Made by a program: the position numbers and the translations under genes
The notes under the pieces: model-generated
What the model saw: the letters and a program-made list of their open reading frames with translations, nothing else
Told to the model about the DNA's origin: nothing
The model's database searches: none
From: JAWKZG01 sp041396125
GTDB lineage: Bacteria > Pseudomonadota > Gammaproteobacteria > Competibacterales > Competibacteraceae
Reading direction: 5' to 3'
NCBI GenBank assembly: GCA_041396125.1
Contig: JAWKZG010000012.1
Span: 124,001-188,000 of the forward strand
DNA: 64,000 nt
Shown here: positions 52,034 through 60,565 of the stretch, piece after piece
Position numbering within the stretch: the first letter of the stretch is position 1
Layout of the letters: the number at the start of each line of letters is the position of its first letter

Positions 52034-53089
52034 TTAAACAGCGCCGTCATTACCTTCGAATATGGTCTGCTGGACGGCGTTCTGTTGCGCAGCCGGCAAG
52101 CCAAAGGCACGATAGGCGGTATTGGTTACAATTCGGCCTCGTGGGGTACGCATGATGAAGCCCTGCTGGATGAGGAACGGTTCAATAACATCCTCTATCG
52201 TGCCTTTCTCTTCTCCCAAAGCGGCCGACGGGGTATCCAGTCCAACCGGGCCGCCATCGAATTTCTGAATAATAGCCATAATCAGGCGGCGATCCATTTC
52301 ATCGAAGCCGAAATCATCAACTTTCAGCATAGCCAAGGCCTGTTCAGCAACGTTTTTACTGATTACACCATCCGCTTTGATCTGGGCGAAGTCACGTACG
52401 CGCCGCAGCAAACGGTTAGCAATGCGCGGTGTACCTCGCGAGCGGCGACCGATTTCAAGCGCGCCCTCGGCTTCAGTGGGAACCCCTAAAATATCAGCAG
52501 CCCTGCGCACAATGGCAGTGAGTTCATCATCAGTGTAAAACTCCAGACGATGGACGATACCAAACCGGTCACGCAGCGGTGATGTCAGTAAACCCGCCCG
52601 GGTTGTCGCGCCAACCAGTGTAAATGGCGGCAAATCAAGCTTGATTGAACGGGCTGCCGGGCCTTCACCGATCATAATATCCAGCTGATAGTCTTCCATT
52701 GCCGGATACAGAATTTCTTCTACCACCGGGCTGAGTCGATGAATCTCATCGACAAACAAGACATCATGCGGCTCCAGATTGGTAAGAATTGCGGCCAGAT
52801 CGCCTGCTTTTTCGAGCACTGGTCCGGAGGTTTGCCGCATACTGACCTGCAGTTCAGCAGCGATGATATGTGCCAGTGTCGTTTTACCCAGTCCCGGCGG
52901 GCCGAACAACAACACATGATCCAAAGCCTCCTGGCGGGCGCGTGTTGCTTCGATATAAATCAGCAATTGTTCGCGCAGGGTTTGTTGGCCAATGTAGTCA
53001 GCAAAGCGTTTTGGACGAATCGCCCGATCAACAGCGGCATCATCCAAACTGTTTGCGGCATCGATTAAGCGGTCTGGCGGCGTGATCAT
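52034..53089 (-). CDS. ruvB: RuvB, Holliday junction ATP-dependent helicase
   Basis: AAA+ motor of the RuvABC resolvasome, 351 residues. IRPKRFADYIGQQTLREQL, Walker A GPPGLGKTTLAHI, Walker B DVLFVDEIHRLSP, sensor 1 LVGATTRAGLLTSPLRDRFGI, and the winged-helix end with FLIQQGFIMRTPRGR. Normal for the family. Confidence 0.98.
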   Translation of the reverse strand: MITPPDRLIDAANSLDDAAVDRAIRPKRFADYIGQQTLREQLLIYIEATRARQEALDHVLLFGPPGLGKTTLAHIIAAELQVSMRQTSGPVLEKAGDLAAILTNLEPHDVLFVDEIHRLSPVVEEILYPAMEDYQLDIMIGEGPAARSIKLDLPPFTLVGATTRAGLLTSPLRDRFGIVHRLEFYTDDELTAIVRRAADILGVPTEAEGALEIGRRSRGTPRIANRLLRRVRDFAQIKADGVISKNVAEQALAMLKVDDFGFDEMDRRLIMAIIQKFDGGPVGLDTPSAALGEEKGTIEDVIEPFLIQQGFIMRTPRGRIVTNTAYRAFGLPAAQQNAVQQTIFEGNDGAV

Positions 53090-53199
53090 AGTCGGGTTTC
53101 AGAATCAGGTGTCAAGCTTGAATAGGGCACGCTAAGCTTAGCATAGATTGGCCCTGGGCTAATGTGCCGGCAGTGTCGTGCCAGAGTGGAAGAGGGGGG

Positions 53200-53817
53200 T
53201 TATTTTTTGCTGCTGACCGCTGTCTTAAGCGCCTGGCGAATGATCTCTTCACTAGCCAGCCCTTCCGTATTGACACGCTTTGCCATTGTTGTCGCATCCT
53301 GCGGTTTATAGCCTAATGCGATCAAGGCACTGATGGCGTCGTCCAAGGCAGAGACAGGTGTTGCCAGTGCGCCTGTGTCGCCAGCCGGGCTGAATGTACC
53401 AGTGTCGGAATCCAGTTGTTTCAGGCGGTCACGCATTTCGATGATGATCCGTTCGGCTGTTTTTTTGCCGATACCGGGCAGGCGGCTTAATGCAGGGGCA
53501 TCGCCTTCATGCACACAGCGTGCGAAATGCCCCACGCTCATGCCTGATAAAATCAGCAGTGCAAGCTTGGCCCCGATACCGCTGACCTTGATCAGACTCC
53601 TGAACAGGCTGCGCTCTTCCAGGGTCGCGAAGCCATAGAGCAAATGAGCATCTTCGCGTACCAGCAGATGCGTGTGTAAAGTCACCGCAGCACCCAGCTC
53701 CGGAAGTTCGAACAAGGTTGTCATTGAGACTTCCACCTCGTAGCCGACGCCGTTCACATCAAGCAAAACGACGGGTGGGATTTTTCTGATTAACGTACCG
53801 CGTAATTGCCCAATCAT
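53200..53817 (-). CDS. ruvA: RuvA, Holliday junction DNA-binding subunit
   Basis: Tetrameric junction-binding protein, 205 residues. Starts MIGQLRGTLIRKIPPVVLLDVNGVGYEVEVS; helix-hairpin-helix motifs LIKVSGIGAKLALLIL and LSRLPGIGKKTAERIIIEM; C-terminal domain III binding RuvB (DAISALIALGYKPQDA). ATG overlaps the ruvC stop (ATGA). About 110 bp separate it from ruvB. Confidence 0.97.
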   Translation of the reverse strand: MIGQLRGTLIRKIPPVVLLDVNGVGYEVEVSMTTLFELPELGAAVTLHTHLLVREDAHLLYGFATLEERSLFRSLIKVSGIGAKLALLILSGMSVGHFARCVHEGDAPALSRLPGIGKKTAERIIIEMRDRLKQLDSDTGTFSPAGDTGALATPVSALDDAISALIALGYKPQDATTMAKRVNTEGLASEEIIRQALKTAVSSKK

Positions 53818-54371
53818 AAACGCCACCGTCCGCTCTTGCGTCGTCCACCACCGCCTTGTAGAACACCTTGCTGGATTTGTTGCATGGTCTGGCTCATATG
53901 ACCATGACATAACGCAACAGCCAGCGCATCGGCAGAATCTGACAACGGCGGTTCGGGTAAGCCTAACAAGGCTTTTATCATGTGTTGTACCTGGCTTTTG
54001 TCTGCACTTCCGCGTCCGACGACCGCCTGCTTGATCGTGCGCGGAGAGTATTCACTGACCGGCAGGTCCGCCACGGCGGCAGCACAGATGGCGGCCCCTC
54101 TGGCCTGCCCCAGCTTGAGTGCTGAACCAACATTACGGTGAACGAAAACCTGCTCGATTGCGACCTGATCAGGCTGAAATTGCTGAATTAAGACGGCGAT
54201 GCCCTCATAAATGGTTTTCAGGCGAACCGCCAGGGGATCTTTGCTGGAGGTCTCGATAAAACCGCAGTCGACGAAATGGTTTTTATTGCCTTGCACCGTG
54301 ATGACGCCGTAGCCTGTTATCAGCGAACCCGGATCTATCCCCAGCACACGAATTTCCGGGCGCGATGACAT
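53814..54371 (-). CDS. ruvC: RuvC, Holliday junction resolvase
   Basis: Metal-dependent endonuclease, 185 residues. The acidic catalytic residues are in VLGIDPGSLITGYGV, QVAIEQVFV and DSADALAVALCHGH; PRTIKQAVVGRGSADKSQVQHM is characteristic. The C-terminus has an unusual Gly/Arg-rich tail (GGGGRRKSGRWRL) past the normal end. Confidence 0.97.
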   Translation of the reverse strand: MSSRPEIRVLGIDPGSLITGYGVITVQGNKNHFVDCGFIETSSKDPLAVRLKTIYEGIAVLIQQFQPDQVAIEQVFVHRNVGSALKLGQARGAAICAAAVADLPVSEYSPRTIKQAVVGRGSADKSQVQHMIKALLGLPEPPLSDSADALAVALCHGHMSQTMQQIQQGVLQGGGGRRKSGRWRL

Positions 54372-54378
54372 AACAGGG

Positions 54379-55122
54379 TTATAGCTCGTTTAGCAGTTCA
54401 TCTGGAAAATCGGCATTCGAGTACACATTTTGTGTATCGTCGAGTTCTTCCAGCATGTCCATCAGTTTAAGCACTTTCTGGGCATCATCAATGCCGAGTG
54501 GTGCGAGTACATCGGCACGCATAGTGACTTCGGCATTATCAGGTTCCAGCCCGGCGGCTTTCATGGCCTCCAGTACAGTCTGAAAATTAGCCGGTTGCGT
54601 AAGCACCTCGACCGAGTCATCATCACTGCTAATGACATCATCCGCACCTGCTTCCAGCGCCGCTTCCATAATTGCGTCCTCATCACTGCCCGGCGGGTAG
54701 CTCAGAATACCGGTTTCGGTAAACTGAAATGCCACCGAACCGCTCGTGCCCAAATTACCACCGCATTTGGTGAAGGCATGACGCACTTCGGAGACCGTCC
54801 GATTGCGATTGTCGGTCATGCAGTCCACCATGACGGCGACGCCGCCGGGGCCATAGCCCTCGTAGCGAATTTCTTCATAACTGGCACCATCCAGTTCTCC
54901 GGCACCTTTCTTGATGGCCCGCTCGATGGTGTCTTTCGGCATGTTCGCCGCCAGGGCTTTATCCATGCCCAGGCGCAAACGGGGGTTTGCGTTAGGATCA
55001 GAACCACCCATTCGTGAGGCAACCGTTATTTCCCGAATTAATCGGGTAAAAACCTTACCGCGCTTAGCATCCTGTGCTTTTTTGCGATGCTGTATATTGG
55101 CCCATTTACTATGACCCGCCAT
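54379..55122 (-). CDS. yebC: YebC/PmpR-family regulatory protein
   Basis: 247-residue TACO1/YebC protein, implicated in transcription control and, more recently, translation of proline-rich stretches. MAGHSKWANIQHRKKAQDAKRGKVFTRLIREI, DKALAANMPKDTIERAIKKGAGE and FTKCGGNLGTSGSVAFQF are the signatures. Upstream of ruvC, as usual. Confidence 0.97.
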   Translation of the reverse strand: MAGHSKWANIQHRKKAQDAKRGKVFTRLIREITVASRMGGSDPNANPRLRLGMDKALAANMPKDTIERAIKKGAGELDGASYEEIRYEGYGPGGVAVMVDCMTDNRNRTVSEVRHAFTKCGGNLGTSGSVAFQFTETGILSYPPGSDEDAIMEAALEAGADDVISSDDDSVEVLTQPANFQTVLEAMKAAGLEPDNAEVTMRADVLAPLGIDDAQKVLKLMDMLEELDDTQNVYSNADFPDELLNEL

Positions 55123-55325
55123 AATATCCTCGTGACTATTGTATAGAACGAAATATGTCCAAGTTATACCTGTACGGCTATTGCTGACCCGTCCAGGGCT
55201 TGGGCGTACCGGCGCTGCTCCGGCGTTTTCCAGCCATCGGTGCCCGGCAGTGAGCTGTTGCGGCTAGCGCATTTGGTATGACAAGAGTTGACAAGTCTGT
55301 GAGCAACGCTTGCCGGGCGCGAATT

Positions 55326-55991
55326 TTAGCATTTTGCGGCGGTGCTTCCCATGCTGTGATCAAACCGCCGATTACGCAGGAAAAATATAATCTGCCAGGC
55401 CGTCTGCGCGTCCAGCAGCAAACTGGTATGGTTGACCGGCAGACAAATCCGGTCCGTCGCTTCGGGGCAGACGGTTTCAGCGACTTCCACTGTCCCGTCA
55501 TGGGGAAAATCAAGCGGGGCCAGTAAACGGCCCAGACCATATCGGTAAACACCTGCCAGCGAGCCCAGTGCGCGTGCTCGGGGCCAGTCGGGTAAATCGC
55601 CCAGTAAGCCATGCTCCCGACTGCGGCCCAGCAGCCAACCTAAATGGTGCTGCTGCAGCTTGCGGGCGACCTTACTGCCCGTGTGCGGTGTACCCAGGGT
55701 GACGGTATGTCCAGCAGGCAGGCTTGCACTGTGGCGTGCCATCAAATGGCGTATGACAATCCCTCCCAGACTGTGTCCGACATAGTGCACTGTTGCTGCG
55801 TTCAGCGTTTGCACTGATCTATACAGTCTGGCCGCATTCTCATCTACACTGACCCGCAAACTGGGATAACTGAAAATCCTGCACTGGAAGCCGGCTTTGC
55901 GTAATCGCCGCGCCAGCACAGCCAGCGACAGGCCGGGCATATAAATACCTGGCACCAGTACGATCCACTCAGGGCTGGCAGGTTTGTTCAT
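55326..55991 (-). CDS. Alpha/beta hydrolase (lipase-like)
   Basis: 221 residues, alpha/beta hydrolase fold. Start WIVLVPGIYMPGLSLAVLARRLRKAGF, nucleophile elbow VHYVGHSLGGIVIRHLMA, then TLGTPHTGSKVARKL; the acid is probably in DFPHDGTVEVAET and the catalytic His in LPVNHTSLLLD. No signal peptide, so cytosolic. The substrate could be a lipid or other ester. The four bases to nudB suggest one transcript. Confidence 0.85.
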   Translation of the reverse strand: MNKPASPEWIVLVPGIYMPGLSLAVLARRLRKAGFQCRIFSYPSLRVSVDENAARLYRSVQTLNAATVHYVGHSLGGIVIRHLMARHSASLPAGHTVTLGTPHTGSKVARKLQQHHLGWLLGRSREHGLLGDLPDWPRARALGSLAGVYRYGLGRLLAPLDFPHDGTVEVAETVCPEATDRICLPVNHTSLLLDAQTAWQIIFFLRNRRFDHSMGSTAAKC

Positions 55992-55995
55992 GCCA

Positions 55996-56436
55996 TCAGG
56001 TCAGTGCCAGAATGGCATCCCGATTGGTATAAGACGTTACTTTTGCCAGCGCCTGATCACGCGGTAGCCAGAGATAGTCGGTATGTTCCGCAGGATTTAG
56101 AACAATGGGCAATCGTTCGGGCAGCTCCAGTCGGAATACATGCTCGGTATTGAACTGGACATCTGCCGGATAACGATGTCGCCAGGCTGGCTTGATAGGA
56201 AACTGCTGACTCAGATGACAATCGATAATAGCGCCAGCCGGGGCAATAATGCCGGTTTCTTCAGTCAGCTCGCGGTAAGCGGTGGTCAATGGGTCAGTTT
56301 CGTCCCAATCCATAGAACCTGTCACCGATTGCCAGAATGCAGCTGGCCGTACCCGCCGCATGAGCAGGAACTCGCGCGCTGTTGTATAAATCAGCACCAG
56401 TACTGATTCCGGACGTTTATACACTGTTGCATTCAT
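55996..56436 (-). CDS. nudB: Dihydroneopterin triphosphate pyrophosphohydrolase (NudB-like Nudix)
   Basis: Nudix hydrolase of folate synthesis, 146 residues. KRPESVLVLIYTTAREFLLMRR, FWQSVTGSMDWDETDPLTTAYRELTEETGI (Nudix box), and YLWLPRDQALAKVTSYTNRDAI are close to NudB. In this position (yebC-ruvC region) NudB is common. Confidence 0.9.
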   Translation of the reverse strand: MNATVYKRPESVLVLIYTTAREFLLMRRVRPAAFWQSVTGSMDWDETDPLTTAYRELTEETGIIAPAGAIIDCHLSQQFPIKPAWRHRYPADVQFNTEHVFRLELPERLPIVLNPAEHTDYLWLPRDQALAKVTSYTNRDAILALT

Positions 56437-56490
56437 AACGGGAATAGTACCCTAAAATGCGGTATTCACCGAACGTTCCGAGGACTTTGA

Positions 56491-57105
56491 ATGATAGCAT
56501 TACGTCATGGTTTATGGATCATGTTGTTGATATTGAACGCGGCTTGCAGCGATTCAAAACCACCACCGATTTCACCGTTACATAGCGATAGCATCATTTT
56601 GTCATTTGGCGATAGCCTGACCTATGGGACGGGGGCGGCGACAACGCAATCTTATCCAGCTGAACTCAGCCGCTTACTGGACGGCGTGCGCGTTATCAAT
56701 GCTGGCGTACCAGGCGAGCTCAGTGCACAGGGCAGAGCGCGTCTGCCTGAACTACTGGAGCAGCATCAGCCGCAACTGGTGATTCTGTGCCATGGTGGTA
56801 ATGATCTGTTGCGCAGGCAGGATCGCAATGCTCTGCAGGACAATTTGCGAGCTATGTTGCAAGCCATTAAACAACAGGGTGCTGATGCAATCCTGATCGG
56901 CGTGCCGCAGCCAAGCCTTACGATATCGGTGCCTGATTTTTATACCGCTATTGCCGATGAATTTAATATCCCGTATCTGGGTGAGATTCTGCCTGATGTT
57001 TTAGGCGACGAGAATCTTAAAAGCGATCCGATTCATCCTAATGCGGCCGGTTATCGGCAAGTTGGGTTTCAAGCTGTGGCTGATGTGATTCGACAAGCCC
57101 AGTGA
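56491..57105 (+). CDS. SGNH-family esterase (TesA-like), exported
   Basis: 204 residues, GDSL/SGNH hydrolase. An N-terminal hydrophobic segment ends in LILNAACSDS; the cysteine could be a lipidation site, but the preceding Asn is not typical of a lipobox. Blocks: ILSFGDSLTYGTG (Ser), NAGVPGELS (Gly), LVILCHGGNDLLRRQ (Asn), and the catalytic Asp/His in SDPIHPNAAGYRQ. Probably periplasmic esterase or thioesterase. Divergent from nudB. Confidence 0.9.
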   Translation: MIALRHGLWIMLLILNAACSDSKPPPISPLHSDSIILSFGDSLTYGTGAATTQSYPAELSRLLDGVRVINAGVPGELSAQGRARLPELLEQHQPQLVILCHGGNDLLRRQDRNALQDNLRAMLQAIKQQGADAILIGVPQPSLTISVPDFYTAIADEFNIPYLGEILPDVLGDENLKSDPIHPNAAGYRQVGFQAVADVIRQAQ

Positions 57106-57155
57106 CCGCATGAATTAGCGAGTACATCATCGCTGTTCACCAGGGTTGCGTTGTA

Positions 57156-57171
57156 TGTTTCACGTGAAACA
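57156..57171. other. parS centromere site 4 (perfect)
   Basis: TGTTTCACGTGAAACA, first of three sites in the gene-free 57106-57404 region. Confidence 0.95.
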
Positions 57172-57217
57172 TTTTCATAAGTACGCAGCATCCATCTTAT
57201 CGCCAGTCAATTAGGTA

Positions 57218-57233
57218 TGTTTCACGTGAAACA
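57218..57233. other. parS centromere site 5 (perfect)
   Basis: TGTTTCACGTGAAACA, 62 bp after site 4. Confidence 0.95.
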
Positions 57234-57281
57234 TCAGCTGGCATTCAGGATGAACTTTTCCTGCACTCAGAATTACGCATA

Positions 57282-57297
57282 TGTTTCACGTGAAACA
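57282..57297. other. parS centromere site 6 (perfect)
   Basis: TGTTTCACGTGAAACA, 64 bp after site 5; about 6.7 kb from the first cluster. Confidence 0.95.
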
Positions 57298-57404
57298 TTA
57301 GCTAATAAACCATAATCCTTGATGGTACAGTCATGCCAGCAGAACAGAGAAGTTCTGCTATCTTTAGAAGATCATCATAATAAATGGCCAGAGGAGGTCC
57401 TGCC

Positions 57405-58544
57405 ATGCCCACAAAAACACTGAATATCGGTCTGGTCGGTTACGGTTTCATGGGGCGCGCGCACTCGAATGCATATCACAAGGTCAATCATTTTTTTGAT
57501 CTGAGTATCAACCGGTACTGCAAGCGGTGTGCGGGCGTAATCAACCGCAGCCGAGGAGTTCGCGGCGCTGGGGCTGGCGTTCAGTGGAAACCGGATTGGC
57601 GAAAACTCATCGAACGGCCGGATATTGATGCGATCGATATCAGCGGACCGAACGATCTGCACCATGATATTGCGATTGCCGCTGCTCAGGCGGGCAAAAT
57701 GATTTTATGCGAAAAGCCGCTCGCCCGAGACGCCCAGGAAGCAGCGGCGATGGTCGCTTCGGTGGAAGAGGCCGACGTGCCGAATTTCGTCTGGTTCAAT
57801 TATCGTCGTGTGCCAGCTGTCGCACTGGCGCGGCAGATTGTTGCTGAAGGCCGTTTGGGGCGGATATTTCATTATCGTGGTGTGTATCTGCAGGATTGGG
57901 TGATTAACCCGGAACTGCCGCAAGGCGGCATGACCTTATGGCGTCTGGACAAAGCCAGTGCCGGCTCCGGTGTACTGGGTGATCTGCTGGCGCATGCTTT
58001 CGATCTGGCGTTGTGGTTGAATGGTCCGATCACGTCGCTATCCGCAGCGATGGAAACGTTTGTCAAAACCCGCAAACATGTCGATACCGGGAAGCCCATG
58101 CCCGTCGATGTTGACGATGCCTGTGCGGTTATCGCCCGTTTTGCCAATGGTGCGCTGGGCACGTTCGAGTCCAGTCGCTATGCGCGGGGGCGGAAAAATC
58201 AGAATGCTTTCGAGATCAATGGTGAACACGGTTCACTGGCCTTTGATCTGGAAGACCCGCATCGCTTGCAGTTTCTGGACCATACAGATCCGGCCCATTT
58301 GCAAGGATGGCGCAATATTCATGTCAGTGCGTCAGAGCATCCCTATTGCGCCAACTGGTGGCCGCCGGGTACGACCCTGGGTTATGAGCACACGTTTATT
58401 AATGCGCTGGCTGATTTTCTGCAGGGATTGCAACGTGGTGAACTTGTACAGCCGGATTTTCGCAGTGCGTTAAAGGTCCAGATTGTTTGCGATGCGGTTG
58501 CTCAGGCTGCTGTTGAGCAGCGCTGGGTGAATGTGCCAAGCTAG
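57405..58544 (+). CDS. Gfo/Idh/MocA-family oxidoreductase with an internally shifted segment
   Basis: NAD(P)-dependent sugar-type oxidoreductase, 379 residues. Rossmann motif IGLVGYGFMGRAHSNAYHKV, EKPLARDAQEAAAM, DLLAHAFDLALWLNGPI and an HTFINALADFLQGL end. AGGAGG precedes ATG 57405. Residues about 34-63 do not look like the family: with one base restored at 57503, 57548 and 57594 the stretch reads EYQPVLQAVCGRNQPAAEEFAALG and then LAFSGNRDWRKL, exactly as expected. The three -1 shifts cancel, so the frame stays open. Probably acts on a sugar or inositol derivative with the downstream amidohydrolase and ABC transporter. Confidence 0.88.
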   Translation: MPTKTLNIGLVGYGFMGRAHSNAYHKVNHFFDLSINRYCKRCAGVINRSRGVRGAGAGVQWKPDWRKLIERPDIDAIDISGPNDLHHDIAIAAAQAGKMILCEKPLARDAQEAAAMVASVEEADVPNFVWFNYRRVPAVALARQIVAEGRLGRIFHYRGVYLQDWVINPELPQGGMTLWRLDKASAGSGVLGDLLAHAFDLALWLNGPITSLSAAMETFVKTRKHVDTGKPMPVDVDDACAVIARFANGALGTFESSRYARGRKNQNAFEINGEHGSLAFDLEDPHRLQFLDHTDPAHLQGWRNIHVSASEHPYCANWWPPGTTLGYEHTFINALADFLQGLQRGELVQPDFRSALKVQIVCDAVAQAAVEQRWVNVPS

Positions 58545-58588
58545 CCTATAATTAAATAACCCCAAAGAGAAAAGAGGAGAAAACCACC

Positions 58589-59872
58589 ATGCCACAGACT
58601 GTTTTCAATAACGTTCAAATACTCGACTGTTCCGGTGCGCTGCCCTTTAATGGCAGCGTACTGATACAGGGTAACCGCATCAAAAAAATTGCCCGTGAAG
58701 GCCAGAGCCTGGAGCACGAGGCCGGTACCGAAGTCATCGATGCTGGTGGTGCCACATTGATGCCGGGACTGGTGGAGTCACATGCGCATCCCAGCTTTGC
58801 CAACACGGCAACACTGGAAGCATTGGGTGATATTCCGCCGGAAGAGCACACCTTGCTTACGATGCGACATGTCAAGCTGATGCTGGATCAGGGTTTTACC
58901 AGCTTGAACAGTGCTGCGGCAGCCAAGCCAAGACTGGATGTGGTAATCCGCAACGCTATTAATAATGGTGAGATTCCGGGTCCGCGCATGTTGGCGGCTA
59001 CGCCTGAATTAACCGTTTCGGGCGGGCTCGGTGATGTCCGGCTGTACCATCATGATCGTTGGACATTTGCCATCGTATGCGATGGCCCTGATGAATTCCG
59101 TCGGGTTGCCCGCGAGATGTGCCGCGAGGGTGTCGATACGCTCAAAATAAACCCCTCAGGCGATGAATTCGTGCCTTTCGCCAAAGCTCACCAAACGGTG
59201 ATGAATGAAGCCGAAGTTGAAGCCGTCTGTGAAGTGGCCCGGTCCCGCGGCAAGCGGGTAGCCTCGCACTCGCGCAGTGCTGAATCAGTCAAAATGTCGG
59301 TCCGCAACGGGATCGACATCATCTACCACGCCACACTGTGCGACGAAGAAGCTCTGGATATGCTGGAATCCGTGAAAGACACAGTATTCGTGGCACCCAC
59401 TCTTGGTGTCACCATTACCACCCTGTACGAAGCCAGTGACTGGGGGATTACCACCGAAATCGCCGAGAGCCTGGGTTTGCGGCGTGAACTGGACGTCGCC
59501 ATTCCGAATATGCTTGAACTGAAAAAGCGAGGCGTACGTATCCTGCCCGGCGGTGATTACGGCTTTGCCTGGAACCCGGTCGGCAATAACGCCCGCGATA
59601 TTGAACATTTCGTCAATTATCTGGAGTTTTCCCCGATGGATGCGATTCTGTCGGCAACCAAGCTCGGCGGCGAGATCATGATGATGGGTAATGAGCTGGG
59701 GATGATCAAGGAAGGCTATCTGGCCGATTTGCTTCTGGTTGATGGTAATCCACTGGCCGATGTCAGTATTTTGCAAGACCGTGATCGCTTATTGGGCATC
59801 ATGAAAGACGGCAGCTTTCATAAGCGGCCTGATGCTGAGCGGCTGGCGCAGCGGCAGGCAAGCGCTGCCTGA
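58589..59872 (+). CDS. Amidohydrolase-family protein
   Basis: 427-residue metal-dependent hydrolase of the imidazolonepropionase/dihydroorotase-like type. IDAGGATLMPGLVESHAHPSF holds the HxH metal motif, KINPSGDEF the probable bridging lysine, RVASHSRSAESV and DIIYHATLCDEEA the metal histidines, and LPGGDYGFAW the catalytic Asp; the C-terminus GYLADLLLVDGNPLADVSIL is typical. A purine-rich GAGGAGAAA precedes the ATG. Follows the oxidoreductase by 44 bp; a common substrate route is likely but unidentified. Confidence 0.88.
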   Translation: MPQTVFNNVQILDCSGALPFNGSVLIQGNRIKKIAREGQSLEHEAGTEVIDAGGATLMPGLVESHAHPSFANTATLEALGDIPPEEHTLLTMRHVKLMLDQGFTSLNSAAAAKPRLDVVIRNAINNGEIPGPRMLAATPELTVSGGLGDVRLYHHDRWTFAIVCDGPDEFRRVAREMCREGVDTLKINPSGDEFVPFAKAHQTVMNEAEVEAVCEVARSRGKRVASHSRSAESVKMSVRNGIDIIYHATLCDEEALDMLESVKDTVFVAPTLGVTITTLYEASDWGITTEIAESLGLRRELDVAIPNMLELKKRGVRILPGGDYGFAWNPVGNNARDIEHFVNYLEFSPMDAILSATKLGGEIMMMGNELGMIKEGYLADLLLVDGNPLADVSILQDRDRLLGIMKDGSFHKRPDAERLAQRQASAA

Positions 59873-59880
59873 TCAGGCAG

Positions 59881-60271
59881 ATGTCTTCCAGTCGCTTACA
59901 TATCTGTCTAACCTGTGTCCGAGACCGTCCGCTGGCTGCGGGCGAGTCTTCGTTGGGCCGCCAGTTATTGGACGCTGTGCAGCAAGAGCTGGCGCGGACT
60001 GGTCGCGTGATAGAATTGCGTGCCATGCATTGCCTGAACGGGTGCCGCAGTCCGTGTAATGCGGCGTTTCGGGGCGGGTAAATACAGTGTGCGCTTTAGC
60101 CGGTTACTGCCGGCCGATGCGCCGGCGCTGCTGGAGTTTGCCCGGTACTACGCATCGTGCGCTGATGGCATGGTGCCGGCTGCAGACTGGCCGCAGAATC
60201 TGCAAGGTAAACTTACTGCACGCACACCACCAGCACGAATGCTGCGGGTCGATCAGACAGATTGTAAATAG
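59881..60271 (+). pseudogene. DUF1636-like metal-binding protein, frameshifted
   Basis: The first part (SSSRLHICLTCVRDRPLAAGESSLGRQLLDAVQQELAR and LRAMHCLNGCRSPCNAAFRG) has the cysteine pattern of DUF1636 proteins. It ends at a TAA near 60078. Another frame goes on with AGKYSVRFSRLLPADAPALLEFARYYASCADGMVP and ends at 60271. DUF1636 proteins are thin-redoxin-like, small, and often near transporter or cobalamin genes. Convergent with the next gene. Confidence 0.75.
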
Positions 60272-60564
60272 ATCCCATATAAATACGCTGATCCAATAGC
60301 CAGTGATGCCACCACCAGCAAGGTGATCAGTACAATAATCGCAGCCCGGATCAGCTTCGAAACAGGTTGCCCCGGGCGGCATAAAGGCACCAGATTAAAG
60401 GCCAGCCCGCCCAACACTACCAGCCCGGCACCAACACCGTACAGTTTCAGACTGAACGGCTGAAAAATGAAAACCAGTGCTACCAGGCACAACCCGATAA
60501 TGGCATATTCGATGCTGCGGGCGGTACCTACCGACATGCCTTTGGCATGCTGCTCTGTTGCCAT
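60253..60564 (-). CDS. Small three-helix membrane protein in the ABC-transporter operon
   Basis: 103 residues with helices IEYAIIGLCLVALVFIFQPF, LYGVGAGLVVLGGLAFNLVPL and AAIIVLITLLVVASLAIGSAYLYGIYL. A strong AGGAGG lies just upstream of ATG 60564, one base after the ATPase gene stops, so it is the last gene of the transporter operon. No known family recognised; it may assist the permeases. Confidence 0.75.
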   Translation of the reverse strand: MATEQHAKGMSVGTARSIEYAIIGLCLVALVFIFQPFSLKLYGVGAGLVVLGGLAFNLVPLCRPGQPVSKLIRAAIIVLITLLVVASLAIGSAYLYGIYLQSV

Positions 60565-60565
60565 A

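Noticed and set aside
55178..55612. 144-codon minus-strand frame
   Set aside because: Overlaps the lipase-like gene in another frame; the hydrolase frame has GHSLGG and the rest of the fold.
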